This document shows, piece by piece, positions 7,967 through 16,364 of a DNA stretch of 64,000 nucleotides. The DNA is taken from assembly GCA_030531205.1 (NCBI GenBank), contig JAUNOC010000002.1, positions 1 to 64,000 of the forward strand, read 5' to 3'. The translations under genes and the position numbers were made by a program. The stretch is from Phascolarctobacterium sp. (GTDB lineage Bacteria; Bacillota; Negativicutes; Acidaminococcales; Acidaminococcaceae). Every line of letters begins with the position of its first letter. The first letter of the stretch is position 1. Under the pieces are notes generated by a model. That model was not told the origin of the DNA, searched no databases, and worked only from the letters and a program-made list of their open reading frames with translations.

Positions 7967-9129
7967 TGAGATGGTTGAACTTTGGCAAGCAAGAGGAAAA
8001 GAAGGTTGTTTTAGGTATTGAGATTGGTATAAAATCCTTTTGTTATGCTTTTGTGCAAACTGGGAAAGTGCAACATATTTTGTTGGCTGGAGAAGAAGAA
8101 TTGCCGGTTGATGCTGGTGATTTTTTTATTGAAAATGAGAAAATTGTACGATATATTAAAGCACTTGGGCAGAGTTTTGATGGTGTTGCCATTGCTTCCA
8201 GTCAGATTTTGCATAAGGAAATGCCACTCAGAAATGTGGAGAAAAAAGAGGTTAAAGAAATCCTGCTGCACGAAATGCAAATTGTGTGGGGCTTGCAGAA
8301 AGAGGAAAATCTTTTGCAGTGGTGTCGTCAGTCAGAGCGGGATGCGGATGTTGAAGTTGGGGTTATTAGTAAAGTTGAATATGAAAGATACTTTGCTTTG
8401 GCACAGAAATTACAAACAGAATTGTTGGCAGTAACTTGGGTAAAGGACATAAGTTTTGACAGCAGTTTGGTCTATGATAAGGGTTATGAAAATGAAGATG
8501 CCAAGGTAAAATTGGAAGAAAATTTTTGTGGGGCAATTTATGCCGCTTTGGTTGGAACAGCTGCCAAAACGGATGTGAATTTTGTCCATACTTCTCTTGA
8601 AGAAATAAAATTGGCTAAAAATGCCAAGTTTTACCTTATGGCAAGCAAAATCATTGCCGGTGCAACTCTTGTGTTGTTATGCGGATGCGGGCTGTTTTAT
8701 GGTTATTCTGCCTACAAAGTTTATTCTGTGAAAAGGGCTTTGCAACCTTTACAAATGTGGACGGAGCGGTATGATGAATGTATTGGGTTAAATCAGAAAA
8801 TTGGACAGATTATGAGATTAAAAAGTAATGTTCGCAGGGCATATCCTTTTCAAAGTGAAGTGATAACAAAAATTTTGGACGCCATGCCGGAGGATGATAA
8901 CGAAATTTTTCGGATAAAATTAGAAGAAGTTAAGAATAGTAAGATGCTAAGTAAATTAGTTGTGGAAGGTGAGAACAGGGATTTGAAACAATTACGGGAG
9001 TTTATGCGTAACCTTAAACAAATCAAAGGTTTTTCAAAAGTAGATTTGGCACAGAACAGTAGTTTGGCAAACGGACATGTTGGGTATGTTTTGAATTTGC
9101 AATATGGTGTGAAAAATGACAATGAGTAA
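7966..9129 (+). CDS. PilM-PilN-like fusion, type IV pilus assembly
   Basis: A 387-aa protein. Residues about 14-200 resemble a compact PilM: an actin-like ATPase fold starting VVLGIEIGIKS, shorter than the usual 350 aa. A single membrane segment near 225-245 follows, then a coiled stretch and a ferredoxin-like region typical of PilN/GspL (to 387). In type IV pilus machines PilM binds the cytoplasmic tail of PilN and, with PilO, links the motor to the outer parts of the machine; here both partners appear in one chain. The gene overlaps the peptidase by 1 nt and pilO by 14 nt. The fusion reading rests on topology more than on strong motifs. Confidence 0.65.
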   Translation: MRWLNFGKQEEKKVVLGIEIGIKSFCYAFVQTGKVQHILLAGEEELPVDAGDFFIENEKIVRYIKALGQSFDGVAIASSQILHKEMPLRNVEKKEVKEILLHEMQIVWGLQKEENLLQWCRQSERDADVEVGVISKVEYERYFALAQKLQTELLAVTWVKDISFDSSLVYDKGYENEDAKVKLEENFCGAIYAALVGTAAKTDVNFVHTSLEEIKLAKNAKFYLMASKIIAGATLVLLCGCGLFYGYSAYKVYSVKRALQPLQMWTERYDECIGLNQKIGQIMRLKSNVRRAYPFQSEVITKILDAMPEDDNEIFRIKLEEVKNSKMLSKLVVEGENRDLKQLREFMRNLKQIKGFSKVDLAQNSSLANGHVGYVLNLQYGVKNDNE

Positions 9130-9664
9130 TTTCTTCAATAGCAAGGAAAACAGAGAATTGAAAATTTTGCTTATTAGTGTTGTGGCAAGTGTTCTTTTGC
9201 TTGCGACATTGGGGATGTATTTGGTGTTGGGGGCAAGGGAAAATTTTGCTACGGCTTCAAGGTTGAAAGCACGGTTGGATAGTGTGCGTAATTTTAGTTT
9301 GCGTCATCAGGATTATCAGGAGTTTTCCAACAAACTGTCAGAAAAGTGGGAAACATTAGATGGAGAAATACCAGTGAAAACAGACTTAAACAATTTGGTT
9401 TTGGAAATAAATAATTTGGCAAAAATACACCAAGTGGATTTGCAGAATTTAGCATTGCCTGCCGAGTTAAATCGGAAAAAGCAGGATGGGGTTTTTGTTC
9501 AAACTATGCAGATTACAGCATTAGGACAATGTGGTGTGTTATTAGATTTTATGGAAGCAGTGGAGAAAATGGAAAATTTAATGGTTTTCAGCAATGTGCA
9601 AATGGAAGCGAAGGAAAACGACATGGTATTGCTTAATGGAAATATAAAAGTTTTTTCCCGTTAG
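9116..9664 (+). CDS. PilO-like type IV pilus inner membrane protein
   Basis: A 182-aa protein with a short cytoplasmic tail, one membrane segment (about 18-38), a periplasmic coiled coil (about 45-85) and a C-terminal alpha/beta region, the layout of PilO. PilO pairs with PilN in the alignment subcomplex. It is translationally coupled to the preceding PilM/PilN gene; ATG 9116 and ATG 9122 are both possible. No PilB, PilC, PilQ or pilin genes follow, so the rest of the machine must be elsewhere or the cluster is a remnant. Confidence 0.65.
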   Translation: MTMSNFFNSKENRELKILLISVVASVLLLATLGMYLVLGARENFATASRLKARLDSVRNFSLRHQDYQEFSNKLSEKWETLDGEIPVKTDLNNLVLEINNLAKIHQVDLQNLALPAELNRKKQDGVFVQTMQITALGQCGVLLDFMEAVEKMENLMVFSNVQMEAKENDMVLLNGNIKVFSR

Positions 9665-9686
9665 TGACTAACAGGAAAATATATGG

Positions 9687-9692
9687 TATAAT
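9687..9692 (+). promoter_or_regulatory. -10 box of the esterase operon, probably leaderless
   Basis: TATAAT at 9687-9692 with exactly 6 nt (ACAATT) to the ATG at 9699 and no Shine-Dalgarno sequence. A weak GTGACT -35 candidate lies 17 nt upstream at 9664-9669. Confidence 0.6.
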
Positions 9693-9698
9693 ACAATT

Positions 9699-10442
9699 AT
9701 GGAAACTATGATTGGGGCAGAGCCCTTTTATTTAAAAGGAAACAATGACAAGGCGGTTTTGTTGATACATGGTTACACGGGAACCCCTTCCCAAATGCGT
9801 TTGTTGGGTGATTTTCTTAATGGCTTGGGGTACACGGTTTATGCACCACTTTTACCTGGACACGGAACAACTCCAGAGGATTTGCAGGAAACGGAGGCGG
9901 AGGACTGGTACAAAGAAGTGGCAGTTGCCTATGAAAATCTCAGCAAATATTTTAGCCGTATTGTGGTAATAGGTGTCAGCATGGGCGGACTTTTGGCATT
10001 GCGGTTGGCTGCGGAAAAGCATCCTTGGAAATTGGTGAGCATTGCAACACCGATTTATTTTTATGATACCCGCTTGAATTGGCTGTGGCTGTTGAAACAT
10101 TTTATGTCCTATGCGAAAAGGGGCAAGCATCCCTATCCTGTGGAAGACCGTTACAATGTTGCTTATAATAAAATTCCGGTGCAACCTTTGGACAGTATGA
10201 TGGATTTGGTTAAGCAGTGTAAAAAGCGTTATATCCGTCGAATCACTTGCCCGGTATTGGTTTTGCACGGAGGACAGGATGGCACAGTGAAAGAGAGCAG
10301 CGCCAAAGAAATTTTGCGGCGGGTTGCCAGCCATCATAAACAGATTTTAGTATTGCAGGACAGCGGTCACATGGTTATATTGGACAAGCAACGTGAGTTC
10401 ACTTTTGACTATATTAAAGGTTTCTTGGAAGCAGAGGAATGA
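9699..10442 (+). CDS. Carboxylesterase, alpha/beta hydrolase (Est30-like)
   Basis: A 247-aa cytoplasmic alpha/beta hydrolase. The oxyanion-hole HGYTGTP (about 25-31), nucleophile elbow GVSMGG (Ser near 93), acidic residue in LHGGQDGTV (near 195) and the catalytic His in DSGHMV (near 225) are all in order. Close relatives are the Est30-type carboxylesterases that hydrolyse short-chain esters. The placement directly before rnr and smpB is a conserved Firmicute arrangement. rnr starts 2 nt after its stop. Confidence 0.85.
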   Translation: METMIGAEPFYLKGNNDKAVLLIHGYTGTPSQMRLLGDFLNGLGYTVYAPLLPGHGTTPEDLQETEAEDWYKEVAVAYENLSKYFSRIVVIGVSMGGLLALRLAAEKHPWKLVSIATPIYFYDTRLNWLWLLKHFMSYAKRGKHPYPVEDRYNVAYNKIPVQPLDSMMDLVKQCKKRYIRRITCPVLVLHGGQDGTVKESSAKEILRRVASHHKQILVLQDSGHMVILDKQREFTFDYIKGFLEAEE

Positions 10443-10443
10443 A

Positions 10444-12582
10444 ATGTTTAGAAAAGGCAAGTTGAAGAAGACAACAAAAACAGAAAAAGTTGTTACAGGC
10501 AAATTGCAAGTAACTGGTAAGGGTTTTGGCTTTGTTGTTCCTGACAAGGAAACGGGAATTGACGATATTTTCATACCTCGCAAGGATTTGGGCGCAGGGA
10601 TGAATGGAGATACGGTCAAAGTCAAAATAAACTCATCCTCTATGGGGAGAAGTTTGGAAGGAAAAATTGTAGAAGTCCTGACACACAAATATACTAAAGT
10701 TGTAGGTGTATTTGTTCAGACAGGGGATTTTGCCTTTGTGGAGCCGGATGACAAACATTTAGCGGATATATTTATTTCCAAAAACAATTTTGGCGGAGCC
10801 AAACATCTGGACAAAGTTTATGTAGAAATTATCAAATATCCCAATGCGGAGCAGCGGCAAAAGGCAGAGGGTAAAGTGATTGAAGTGTTGGGTAAAATAG
10901 GTGATGTGGGACTGGAAATTGTCAGCATTATCAAACAGAAGGATTTGCCTTTGGAATTTCCTAAAGAAGTTTTGGCGGCGGCGGAGCAGGTGCCGGAAAC
11001 TATTAAACCGGCGGAACTGAAAAACCGGCTGGACAGACGGGAAAGAATGATTGTCACCATTGACGGTGAGGATGCCAAGGACTTTGACGATGCCATTTAT
11101 GTGGCAAAAGTACCGGGCAGGGAGCAATGGGATTTAGGTGTATATATTGCGGATGTAAGTTACTATGTTACGGAGGATGGTACCATTGATTTGGAAGCCC
11201 GACAGCGTGGCACCAGCGTATATCTGGTTGACCGGGTACTGCCCATGTTGCCGGAACGTCTTTGTAACGGTATTTGCAGTTTAAATGAGAATGTGGACAG
11301 GTTGGTTATGGCCTGTGAAATGCGGATAAATGCCAAAGGTGCAGTATTGGATTATACACTTGCCCCGGCGGTTATCCATTCCCGTCATCGTCTGACTTAT
11401 AACATTGTCCGTAAGATTTTGGCAGGGGACAAAAAACTCATTTCCCAATACAAGGACTGCGTACCCATGTTGCAGGCTGCGGATGAATTGCGACGTGTGT
11501 TGGGGAAAATGCGGACGGACAGAGGGGCAATCTATTTTGACCTGCCGGAAGTGAAAGTGCTTTTGGATGAAAAACTGCATCCCGTGAAAATTCAAAAACG
11601 GGTGCAGGGGGATGCGGAAAACCTGATAGAAGAATTTATGCTGGCTGCCAATGAATGTGTGGCACGGCATCTGACCAAAGCTCATTATCCGGCTGTATAT
11701 CGGGTGCATGACAAACCAAAACAGGAAAAAATGCAAGATTTGTCACAACTTTTGGCAATGTTCAACATTCCATTTAAGCCGGAAGAAGAAGTGCGGCCAA
11801 TGGACATACAAAAGATTTTGACCAAGGTTCAGGGCAGGGCGGAGGAACGGCTGATTAACAATGTGGCGCTCCGTTCTATGCGTCAGGCAGTTTATCAGAC
11901 AGACAACATAGGTCATTTTGGCCTGGCAGCAAGGGATTACGTACATTTCACCAGTCCCATCCGGCGTTACCCGGATTTGCTTATTCACCGCCTAATCCGT
12001 AAGCAGTGGCTGAAGAACAAACTGAAAGTGAAAGAGTTTGACACACTGAAAGAACAACTGGAAGAAATGGCTGTGTATGCCTCTCAAAGGGAACGGCTGG
12101 CTACGGAAGGTGAACGGGAAACTACCAAACTGAAAATGTGTGAATATATGGCGGAACATATCGGTGAAGAATATGACGGCTTTATCAGTGGCGTAACTAA
12201 TTTTGGTATTTATGTGGAACTGCCTGATGGAGTGGAGGGCATGATAGCCATTGAAACACTGAAAGACGATTATTACGAATTTCAGGAAGGACGATATGCC
12301 GTTGTGGGAATGCGTAGCCGCAAGCAGTACCGGCTGGGCGACAAACTGCACATTAAAGTTGAAAGTGTTAGTATTGAAGAACGTAATATTGATTTCGCTC
12401 TTGTAGAAAAAAATGGAAAAAACAATCAAGGTAATAGCAGAAAACCGCAAAGCAAGACACGATTATCAGCTTCTGGAAAGTTGGGAGGCGGGCATCGCCC
12501 TCACAGGGACAGAGGTAAAGGCACTGCGACAGGGAAAGGCAAACCTAAGGGACGCTTACGCTCAGGTCACAAAACAAGGTGA
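10444..12582 (+). CDS. rnr: Ribonuclease R
   Basis: A 712-aa 3'-5' exoribonuclease of the RNase II/RNB family. Order: N-terminal cold-shock OB domains (about 20-180), RNB domain with catalytic IDGEDAKDFDDAIY (about 205-218), S1 domain (about 576-655), and a 57-aa Lys/Arg/Gly-rich tail (656-712). RNase R degrades structured RNA and works with tmRNA-SmpB on non-stop mRNAs. Start is the ATG at 10444, right behind the esterase stop, rather than an upstream in-frame codon at 10393 inside that gene. The entire basic tail is encoded in the 170 nt that also encode the first part of SmpB in another frame. Confidence 0.95.
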   Translation: MFRKGKLKKTTKTEKVVTGKLQVTGKGFGFVVPDKETGIDDIFIPRKDLGAGMNGDTVKVKINSSSMGRSLEGKIVEVLTHKYTKVVGVFVQTGDFAFVEPDDKHLADIFISKNNFGGAKHLDKVYVEIIKYPNAEQRQKAEGKVIEVLGKIGDVGLEIVSIIKQKDLPLEFPKEVLAAAEQVPETIKPAELKNRLDRRERMIVTIDGEDAKDFDDAIYVAKVPGREQWDLGVYIADVSYYVTEDGTIDLEARQRGTSVYLVDRVLPMLPERLCNGICSLNENVDRLVMACEMRINAKGAVLDYTLAPAVIHSRHRLTYNIVRKILAGDKKLISQYKDCVPMLQAADELRRVLGKMRTDRGAIYFDLPEVKVLLDEKLHPVKIQKRVQGDAENLIEEFMLAANECVARHLTKAHYPAVYRVHDKPKQEKMQDLSQLLAMFNIPFKPEEEVRPMDIQKILTKVQGRAEERLINNVALRSMRQAVYQTDNIGHFGLAARDYVHFTSPIRRYPDLLIHRLIRKQWLKNKLKVKEFDTLKEQLEEMAVYASQRERLATEGERETTKLKMCEYMAEHIGEEYDGFISGVTNFGIYVELPDGVEGMIAIETLKDDYYEFQEGRYAVVGMRSRKQYRLGDKLHIKVESVSIEERNIDFALVEKNGKNNQGNSRKPQSKTRLSASGKLGGGHRPHRDRGKGTATGKGKPKGRLRSGHKTR

Positions 12583-12874
12583 GATAATCGTTTATCAGTT
12601 GCATATCAGCGAATATGAACACGGCAATATCAATAACCATGACCCCTTGAGGTCACGGCGGCTTTTGTTGCACAAACAGGAAATCAAAAAAATTACCAAT
12701 AAAGTGATGCAAAAGGGATTTACTCTTGTGCCGGTGAAGTTATATTTCAAGCACGGATTTGTGAAAGTGGAACTGGCACTGGCACAGGGCAAACAGAACT
12801 ATGACAAGCGGCAGACACTTGTGCAAAGGGATGTGGAAAGGGAAATGGATAGGGAGAGAAAGAGGAGAATGTAA
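12413..12874 (+). CDS. smpB: SsrA-binding protein SmpB
   Basis: A 153-aa tmRNA-binding protein of normal length. Markers: N-terminal VIAENRKARHDY, GTEVKALRQGKANLRDAY (about 32-49), HDPLRSRRLLLH (about 75-87), and the basic C-terminal tail KRQTLVQRDVEREMDRERKRR that enters the ribosomal mRNA channel. It loads tmRNA on stalled ribosomes for trans-translation. The first 170 nt overlap the end of rnr in a different frame, with only a weak ribosome binding site, so translation is probably coupled to rnr. No tmRNA gene (ssrA) is seen downstream. Confidence 0.95.
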   Translation: MEKTIKVIAENRKARHDYQLLESWEAGIALTGTEVKALRQGKANLRDAYAQVTKQGEIIVYQLHISEYEHGNINNHDPLRSRRLLLHKQEIKKITNKVMQKGFTLVPVKLYFKHGFVKVELALAQGKQNYDKRQTLVQRDVEREMDRERKRRM

Positions 12875-12880
12875 TAAAAA

Positions 12881-12905
12881 AATCCGCTAAAAGGCGGATT
12901 TTTTG
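12881..12905 (+). terminator. Terminator after smpB
   Basis: AATCCGC/GCGGATT stem with a 6-nt loop followed by seven T, starting 7 nt after the smpB stop. Confidence 0.85.
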
Positions 12906-12909
12906 TTTA

Positions 12910-12992
12910 TGTGTAATTAGTAATGGGTAATTATGGTAGGATGTTTCTGCGGTTATAGCAGGAAAGGTCAGCATAGTGTGGATTTTTCCTGA
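12910..12992. repeat. Solo copy of interspersed repeat core
   Basis: TAATTAGTAATGGGTAATTATGG array, a diverged core (ATGTTTCTGCGGTTATA, 12940-12956) and the GCAGGAAAGGTCAGCATAGTG variant that is shared with the copies at 43.08 and 48.83 kb. Lies between the smpB and feoB terminal ends. No ORF. Confidence 0.6.
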
Positions 12993-12999
12993 ACTTTAA

Positions 13000-14991
13000 T
13001 TACCCTACAATCTTAAATATTACGAACGCCACTGCCCACGCAACAACAAGTTGGTAGGTGAGGATGGCAAGCATGGCACTCCAACTGTTTAACTCTTTTT
13101 TTATTGTTGTTAATGCCGCAAAGCAGGGGGGATAGAGCAGGCAGAAGACCAGAAAACTGTAAGCACTGGCAGTGGTTGGGAAAAGTGTGGTCAGGTTCGG
13201 TATTCCTTGTGTGCTGTTTGTAAGTACACTTAATGTGGAAATAATAATTTCTTTAGCACTTAAACCTGTAACAAGTGCAGTGCTTGCCTGCCAGTTGCCG
13301 AAGCCCAAGGGGGCAAAGAGGGGAGTAAGATATTTGCCAATCATGGCTAAAATGCTTTCTTCTGCATTTTCCACCATAAAGAAATGGGTATTGAAGTTCT
13401 GCAAAAACCAAATCAGCATACTTGCCAAAAAGATAATGGTGAAGGCACGATAAAGAAAATCTTTGGCTTTGGACCAAATGTTCAGTGCCACATTTCTGGC
13501 TGTGGGAATACGGTAGGCAGGCAGTTCCATAAGAAAGGGGACGGGTTTGCCATGAAAAACAGTATGCCGTAAAAGTATGCCGCTTAAAATGGCTACGCTA
13601 ATGCCTAAGAGATAAATGCTTGTCATAATCAGTCCGCCATTGTTAGGAAAAAGGGCAGCAATAAAGATTCCGTACACTGGCAGTTTGGCGCTGCAACTCA
13701 TAAATGGGGTCAGCACAATGGTGAGTTTTCTGTCCTGTTCAGATGCCAAAGTACGTGTTGCCATAATGGCGGGTACACTGCAGCCGAAACCGATGAGCAT
13801 GGGAATAAAACTTGCTCCGCTTAAGCCAACTTTTCTCAGGGCTTTGTCCAGCACGAAGGCCACTCTTGCCATATAACCGCTGTCCTCCAAAATAGAGAGG
13901 AAGAGGAACAAAATCAAAATGGTGGGCAAGAAACATAAAACACTGGTAATGCCGTTACAGATGCCGTCTACAATGAGGGATTGTAGTCCTTCAGAAACTT
14001 TTAATGCCGTTAAGGTATTGGCAATGCTGACGGTAAGAAGGTTCAAAAACTTTTCAAAACAGGCACTTAAGTTGTTGCCAATAACATCAAAGGTCAGCCA
14101 AAAGATGGTGGTCATGATTGCCACAAAAATTGGCAGGGCAAAATATTTATGGGTTAAGATATTGTCAATTTCCAAAGAGCGGAGTTGTGCATCCGTGTGA
14201 ATGGGTTTGTGGACTGCTTTTTTATAGAGTCCGTCAATATAACTGTAGCGCATATCCGCCAGGGCCGCTTCTTTGTCCGTATCTAAGGCATGTTCCATTT
14301 CTTCTGTAAAATGGTTAATAATATCTTTCTCGTTGGGTGATAGTTCCAGTCCTTCAATATTGTCACCTTCAACTAATTTGGTGGCAATAAAGCGAAGGGG
14401 CAATTTTTTTTCCTCTGCTTTGGCTTCCACAAGATGTGCTACGGCATGGACAGCAACATGGACTGCACCGGTGCAGAAATCGTAACGACTGGGTAATTGG
14501 CGTGTCCGTGCCACTTCCATTGCTCTGGTCATAAGTTCATGGACGCCTTCACCTTTGACGGCAGAAATGGCTACAACGGGTACTGTGAGGGCATCTTCCA
14601 AAGCCTTGACATCCACAGTGCCGCCGCTGGCGGTGAGTTCGTCCATCATATTCAATGCTACAATCATGGGAATATGCAGTTCAATACATTGCAGAGTCAA
14701 ATATAAACTTCGTTCAATGCTGGTGACGTCAACCACATTAATGATGACATCGGGTTTATCATAAAGCAGTAAATCACGGGTAACAATTTCTTCGTTGGAG
14801 TAGGGAGAGAGGGAATATATACCAGGCAAATCTATGCAGGTAATATCCTTGTTCTTACTCAATACTCCTTCTTTCATCTGAACCGTCACGCCGGGGAAAT
14901 TTCCAACATGCTGATTACTGCCGGTTAAGCTGTTAAAGAGGGTGGTTTTGCCACAGTTCTGGTTGCCCACAAGTGCAAAGCGTAAACTCAT
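13000..14991 (-). CDS. feoB: Ferrous iron transport protein B
   Basis: A 663-aa inner membrane Fe2+ transporter. The N-terminal G domain shows G1 GNQNCGKT (9-16), G3 DLPG near 54, G4 NMMD near 115, then a GDI-like helical region and the polytopic core from about residue 285 with Gate motifs containing conserved Cys (GFGCSVPAIMATR, PFMSCSAKLPVY). FeoB moves Fe(II) into the cytoplasm under anoxic conditions. It overlaps feoA by the ATGA start/stop. No feoC is visible; the downstream space is filled by an interspersed repeat. Confidence 0.97.
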   Translation of the reverse strand: MSLRFALVGNQNCGKTTLFNSLTGSNQHVGNFPGVTVQMKEGVLSKNKDITCIDLPGIYSLSPYSNEEIVTRDLLLYDKPDVIINVVDVTSIERSLYLTLQCIELHIPMIVALNMMDELTASGGTVDVKALEDALTVPVVAISAVKGEGVHELMTRAMEVARTRQLPSRYDFCTGAVHVAVHAVAHLVEAKAEEKKLPLRFIATKLVEGDNIEGLELSPNEKDIINHFTEEMEHALDTDKEAALADMRYSYIDGLYKKAVHKPIHTDAQLRSLEIDNILTHKYFALPIFVAIMTTIFWLTFDVIGNNLSACFEKFLNLLTVSIANTLTALKVSEGLQSLIVDGICNGITSVLCFLPTILILFLFLSILEDSGYMARVAFVLDKALRKVGLSGASFIPMLIGFGCSVPAIMATRTLASEQDRKLTIVLTPFMSCSAKLPVYGIFIAALFPNNGGLIMTSIYLLGISVAILSGILLRHTVFHGKPVPFLMELPAYRIPTARNVALNIWSKAKDFLYRAFTIIFLASMLIWFLQNFNTHFFMVENAEESILAMIGKYLTPLFAPLGFGNWQASTALVTGLSAKEIIISTLSVLTNSTQGIPNLTTLFPTTASAYSFLVFCLLYPPCFAALTTIKKELNSWSAMLAILTYQLVVAWAVAFVIFKIVG

Positions 14992-15221
14992 TTTATCACC
15001 TCATCAACCATAATCCGGGCGGCTTCCTCTGCTCTAAGAGTAAGTTCATAACCACGTAAAAAAATCTCGATAGGGTCTCCCAATGGTGCTTTTTTACGCA
15101 CTAAAACAATGGTATTGGGGGTTAAACCCATATCGAGTAAACGACGGCGGAAAACACCATCGCCGCCGACGGTGCGGATTGCTCCCGATTCACCTGCCGG
15201 CATTTTTGCTAAACTAATCAT
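14988..15221 (-). CDS. feoA: Ferrous iron transport protein A
   Basis: A 77-aa SH3-like accessory protein of FeoB. The start at 15221 is chosen because AAGGAGGGATAG precedes the ATG; an upstream in-frame start at 15362 would cross the divergent promoters and is not credible. Typical features: LLDMGLTPNTIV and the PIEIFLRGYELTLR strand. First gene of the feoAB operon, under the divergent promoter at 15250-15278. Confidence 0.93.
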   Translation of the reverse strand: MISLAKMPAGESGAIRTVGGDGVFRRRLLDMGLTPNTIVLVRKKAPLGDPIEIFLRGYELTLRAEEAARIMVDEVIK

Positions 15222-15249
15222 TCTATCCCTCCTTTTAGTTGCGTATAAT

Positions 15250-15308
15250 ATAATAATGATGTAAGCAATAAATGTCAATATTGACATTTTAATAATTAGT
15301 GCTATAAT
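15250..15308. promoter_or_regulatory. Divergent feoAB/fur promoters sharing one palindrome
   Basis: The perfect 18-bp palindrome AATGTCAATATTGACATT (15271-15288) contains a TTGACA on each strand. On the plus strand TTGACA (15281-15286), 16-nt spacer, TATAAT (15303-15308) drives the Fur-family gene. On the minus strand TTGACA (15273-15278), 17-nt spacer, TATTAT (15250-15255) drives feoAB. A second inverted repeat AATTAGTCCTAATT (15318-15331) lies just after the predicted fur start point and could be an operator for the regulator itself; TTAATAATTAGT is directly repeated (15289-15300, 15313-15324). Confidence 0.75.
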
Positions 15309-15342
15309 CTTATTAATAATTAGTCCTAATTGTGGAGGAACT

Positions 15343-15741
15343 ATGACGGTTAAACGTAACACTATTCAAAGGCAGATGGTTTATGCGGCGGTAGCAAAAT
15401 TAGCTAATCATCCTACAGCTGAGGATGTTTATGATGAAATTACTCAGCAATATCCTGATATCAGCAAGGGGACGATTTATCGCAATTTGAATGCCCTATA
15501 TGATGCGGGGTTGATTAATTGTGTATTTATGCCCAATGGTGCCAACCGGTATGACCATGTGTTGAGCAAACATCACCATGTGTTTTGCAGCAAGTGTGGA
15601 GCGTTTCATGATTTGAAGGAACTGCCTTATGAGCAGGAGTTAGACAAAAAGGCAGAGAAGATGACAGGTTATAAGTTGCGTTCCCATGCTATTGTTTTCG
15701 TTGGACTTTGCCCTGAATGTCAGGGCAAAGGTTCTGAATAA
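15343..15741 (+). CDS. Fur family regulator, probably PerR-like
   Basis: A 132-aa metalloregulator: winged helix (about 5-80, with the recognition helix in ISKGTIYRNLNALYDAG), then a dimerisation domain with metal ligands HHHVFCSKC (about 80-88) and CPEC near the end. The two CXXC pairs form the structural zinc site. The metal-sensing His residues are consistent with Fur or PerR; the neighbouring rubrerythrin gene favours a peroxide-sensing PerR role, and the divergent feoAB favours iron control. A good GGAGG lies 7 nt before the ATG. It may regulate both sides and itself through the operators in 15250-15331. Confidence 0.88.
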   Translation: MTVKRNTIQRQMVYAAVAKLANHPTAEDVYDEITQQYPDISKGTIYRNLNALYDAGLINCVFMPNGANRYDHVLSKHHHVFCSKCGAFHDLKELPYEQELDKKAEKMTGYKLRSHAIVFVGLCPECQGKGSE

Positions 15742-15772
15742 TAAATATTAAATTTTTTAAGGAGGAAAAGAA

Positions 15773-16324
15773 ATGGAGAAAAAGAAATCTTTGAAAGGCA
15801 CAAAGACCGAAAAAAATTTGATGGCTGCTTTTGCCGGTGAATCTCAGGCGCGGAACAAATATACTTATTACGCTTCCGCCGCTAAAAAAGAAGGGTATGA
15901 GCAAATTGCGGCAATTTTTGAAGAAACAGCAGGCAATGAAAAAGAGCACGCTAAAATGTGGTTTAAGTATTTGCACGGCGGTGCTGTTCCCAAGACCATG
16001 GAAAACTTAAAGGATGCTGCTGAAGGTGAAAATTACGAATGGACAAAGATGTACAAAGAATTTGCTGAAGTAGCAAAGAAAGAGGGGTTTGCAGAGATTG
16101 CGGCTAAATTTGCAGCAGTTGCCCAAATTGAAAAGAGCCATGAACAACGCTACAAAGCATTGCTTGCGAATATTAAGAATGATAAGGTATTTGCCCGTAA
16201 AGAAAAGCAAGTTTGGGTATGTCGTAACTGTGGCAAGATTGTTATTGCTACCAAAGCACCGGCAAAATGTCCTGTATGTGAACATCCACAAGCATATTTT
16301 GAGCTGAAGGCAACCAATTACTAA
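15773..16324 (+). CDS. Rubrerythrin
   Basis: A 183-aa peroxide-reducing non-heme iron protein of strict anaerobes. N-terminal ferritin-like di-iron domain with E/H ligands in [23 protein letters not shown] and [11 protein letters not shown]-terminal rubredoxin-like domain with CRNC (about 154-157) and CPVC (about 169-172). It reduces H2O2 to water using electrons from NADH or rubredoxin. It follows the Fur/PerR gene by 32 nt with an AAGGAGG ribosome binding site, so probably co-transcribed, and ends in a bidirectional terminator. Confidence 0.96.
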   Translation: MEKKKSLKGTKTEKNLMAAFAGESQARNKYTYYASAAKKEGYEQIAAIFEETAGNEKEHAKMWFKYLHGGAVPKTMENLKDAAEGENYEWTKMYKEFAEVAKKEGFAEIAAKFAAVAQIEKSHEQRYKALLANIKNDKVFARKEKQVWVCRNCGKIVIATKAPAKCPVCEHPQAYFELKATNY

Positions 16325-16330
16325 GATAAA

Positions 16331-16364
16331 AAAACGCCCGTTGCACTGCAACGGGCGTTTTTTA
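16331..16364. terminator. Bidirectional terminator between rubrerythrin and dnaB
   Basis: AACGCCCGTTG paired with CAACGGGCGTT, A run on the left and T run on the right, so it can serve the plus-strand rubrerythrin gene and the minus-strand dnaB operon, whose stop codon lies inside the T run. Confidence 0.9.

Noticed and set aside
12875-13000. tmRNA gene (ssrA) next to smpB
   Set aside because: The interval is only 125 nt and holds a terminator and a repeat core; no tRNA-like ends.
15222-15362. N-terminal extension of FeoA to 124 residues
   Set aside because: The extension would cross the divergent promoters and the fur start, and a perfect ribosome binding site precedes the ATG at 15221.
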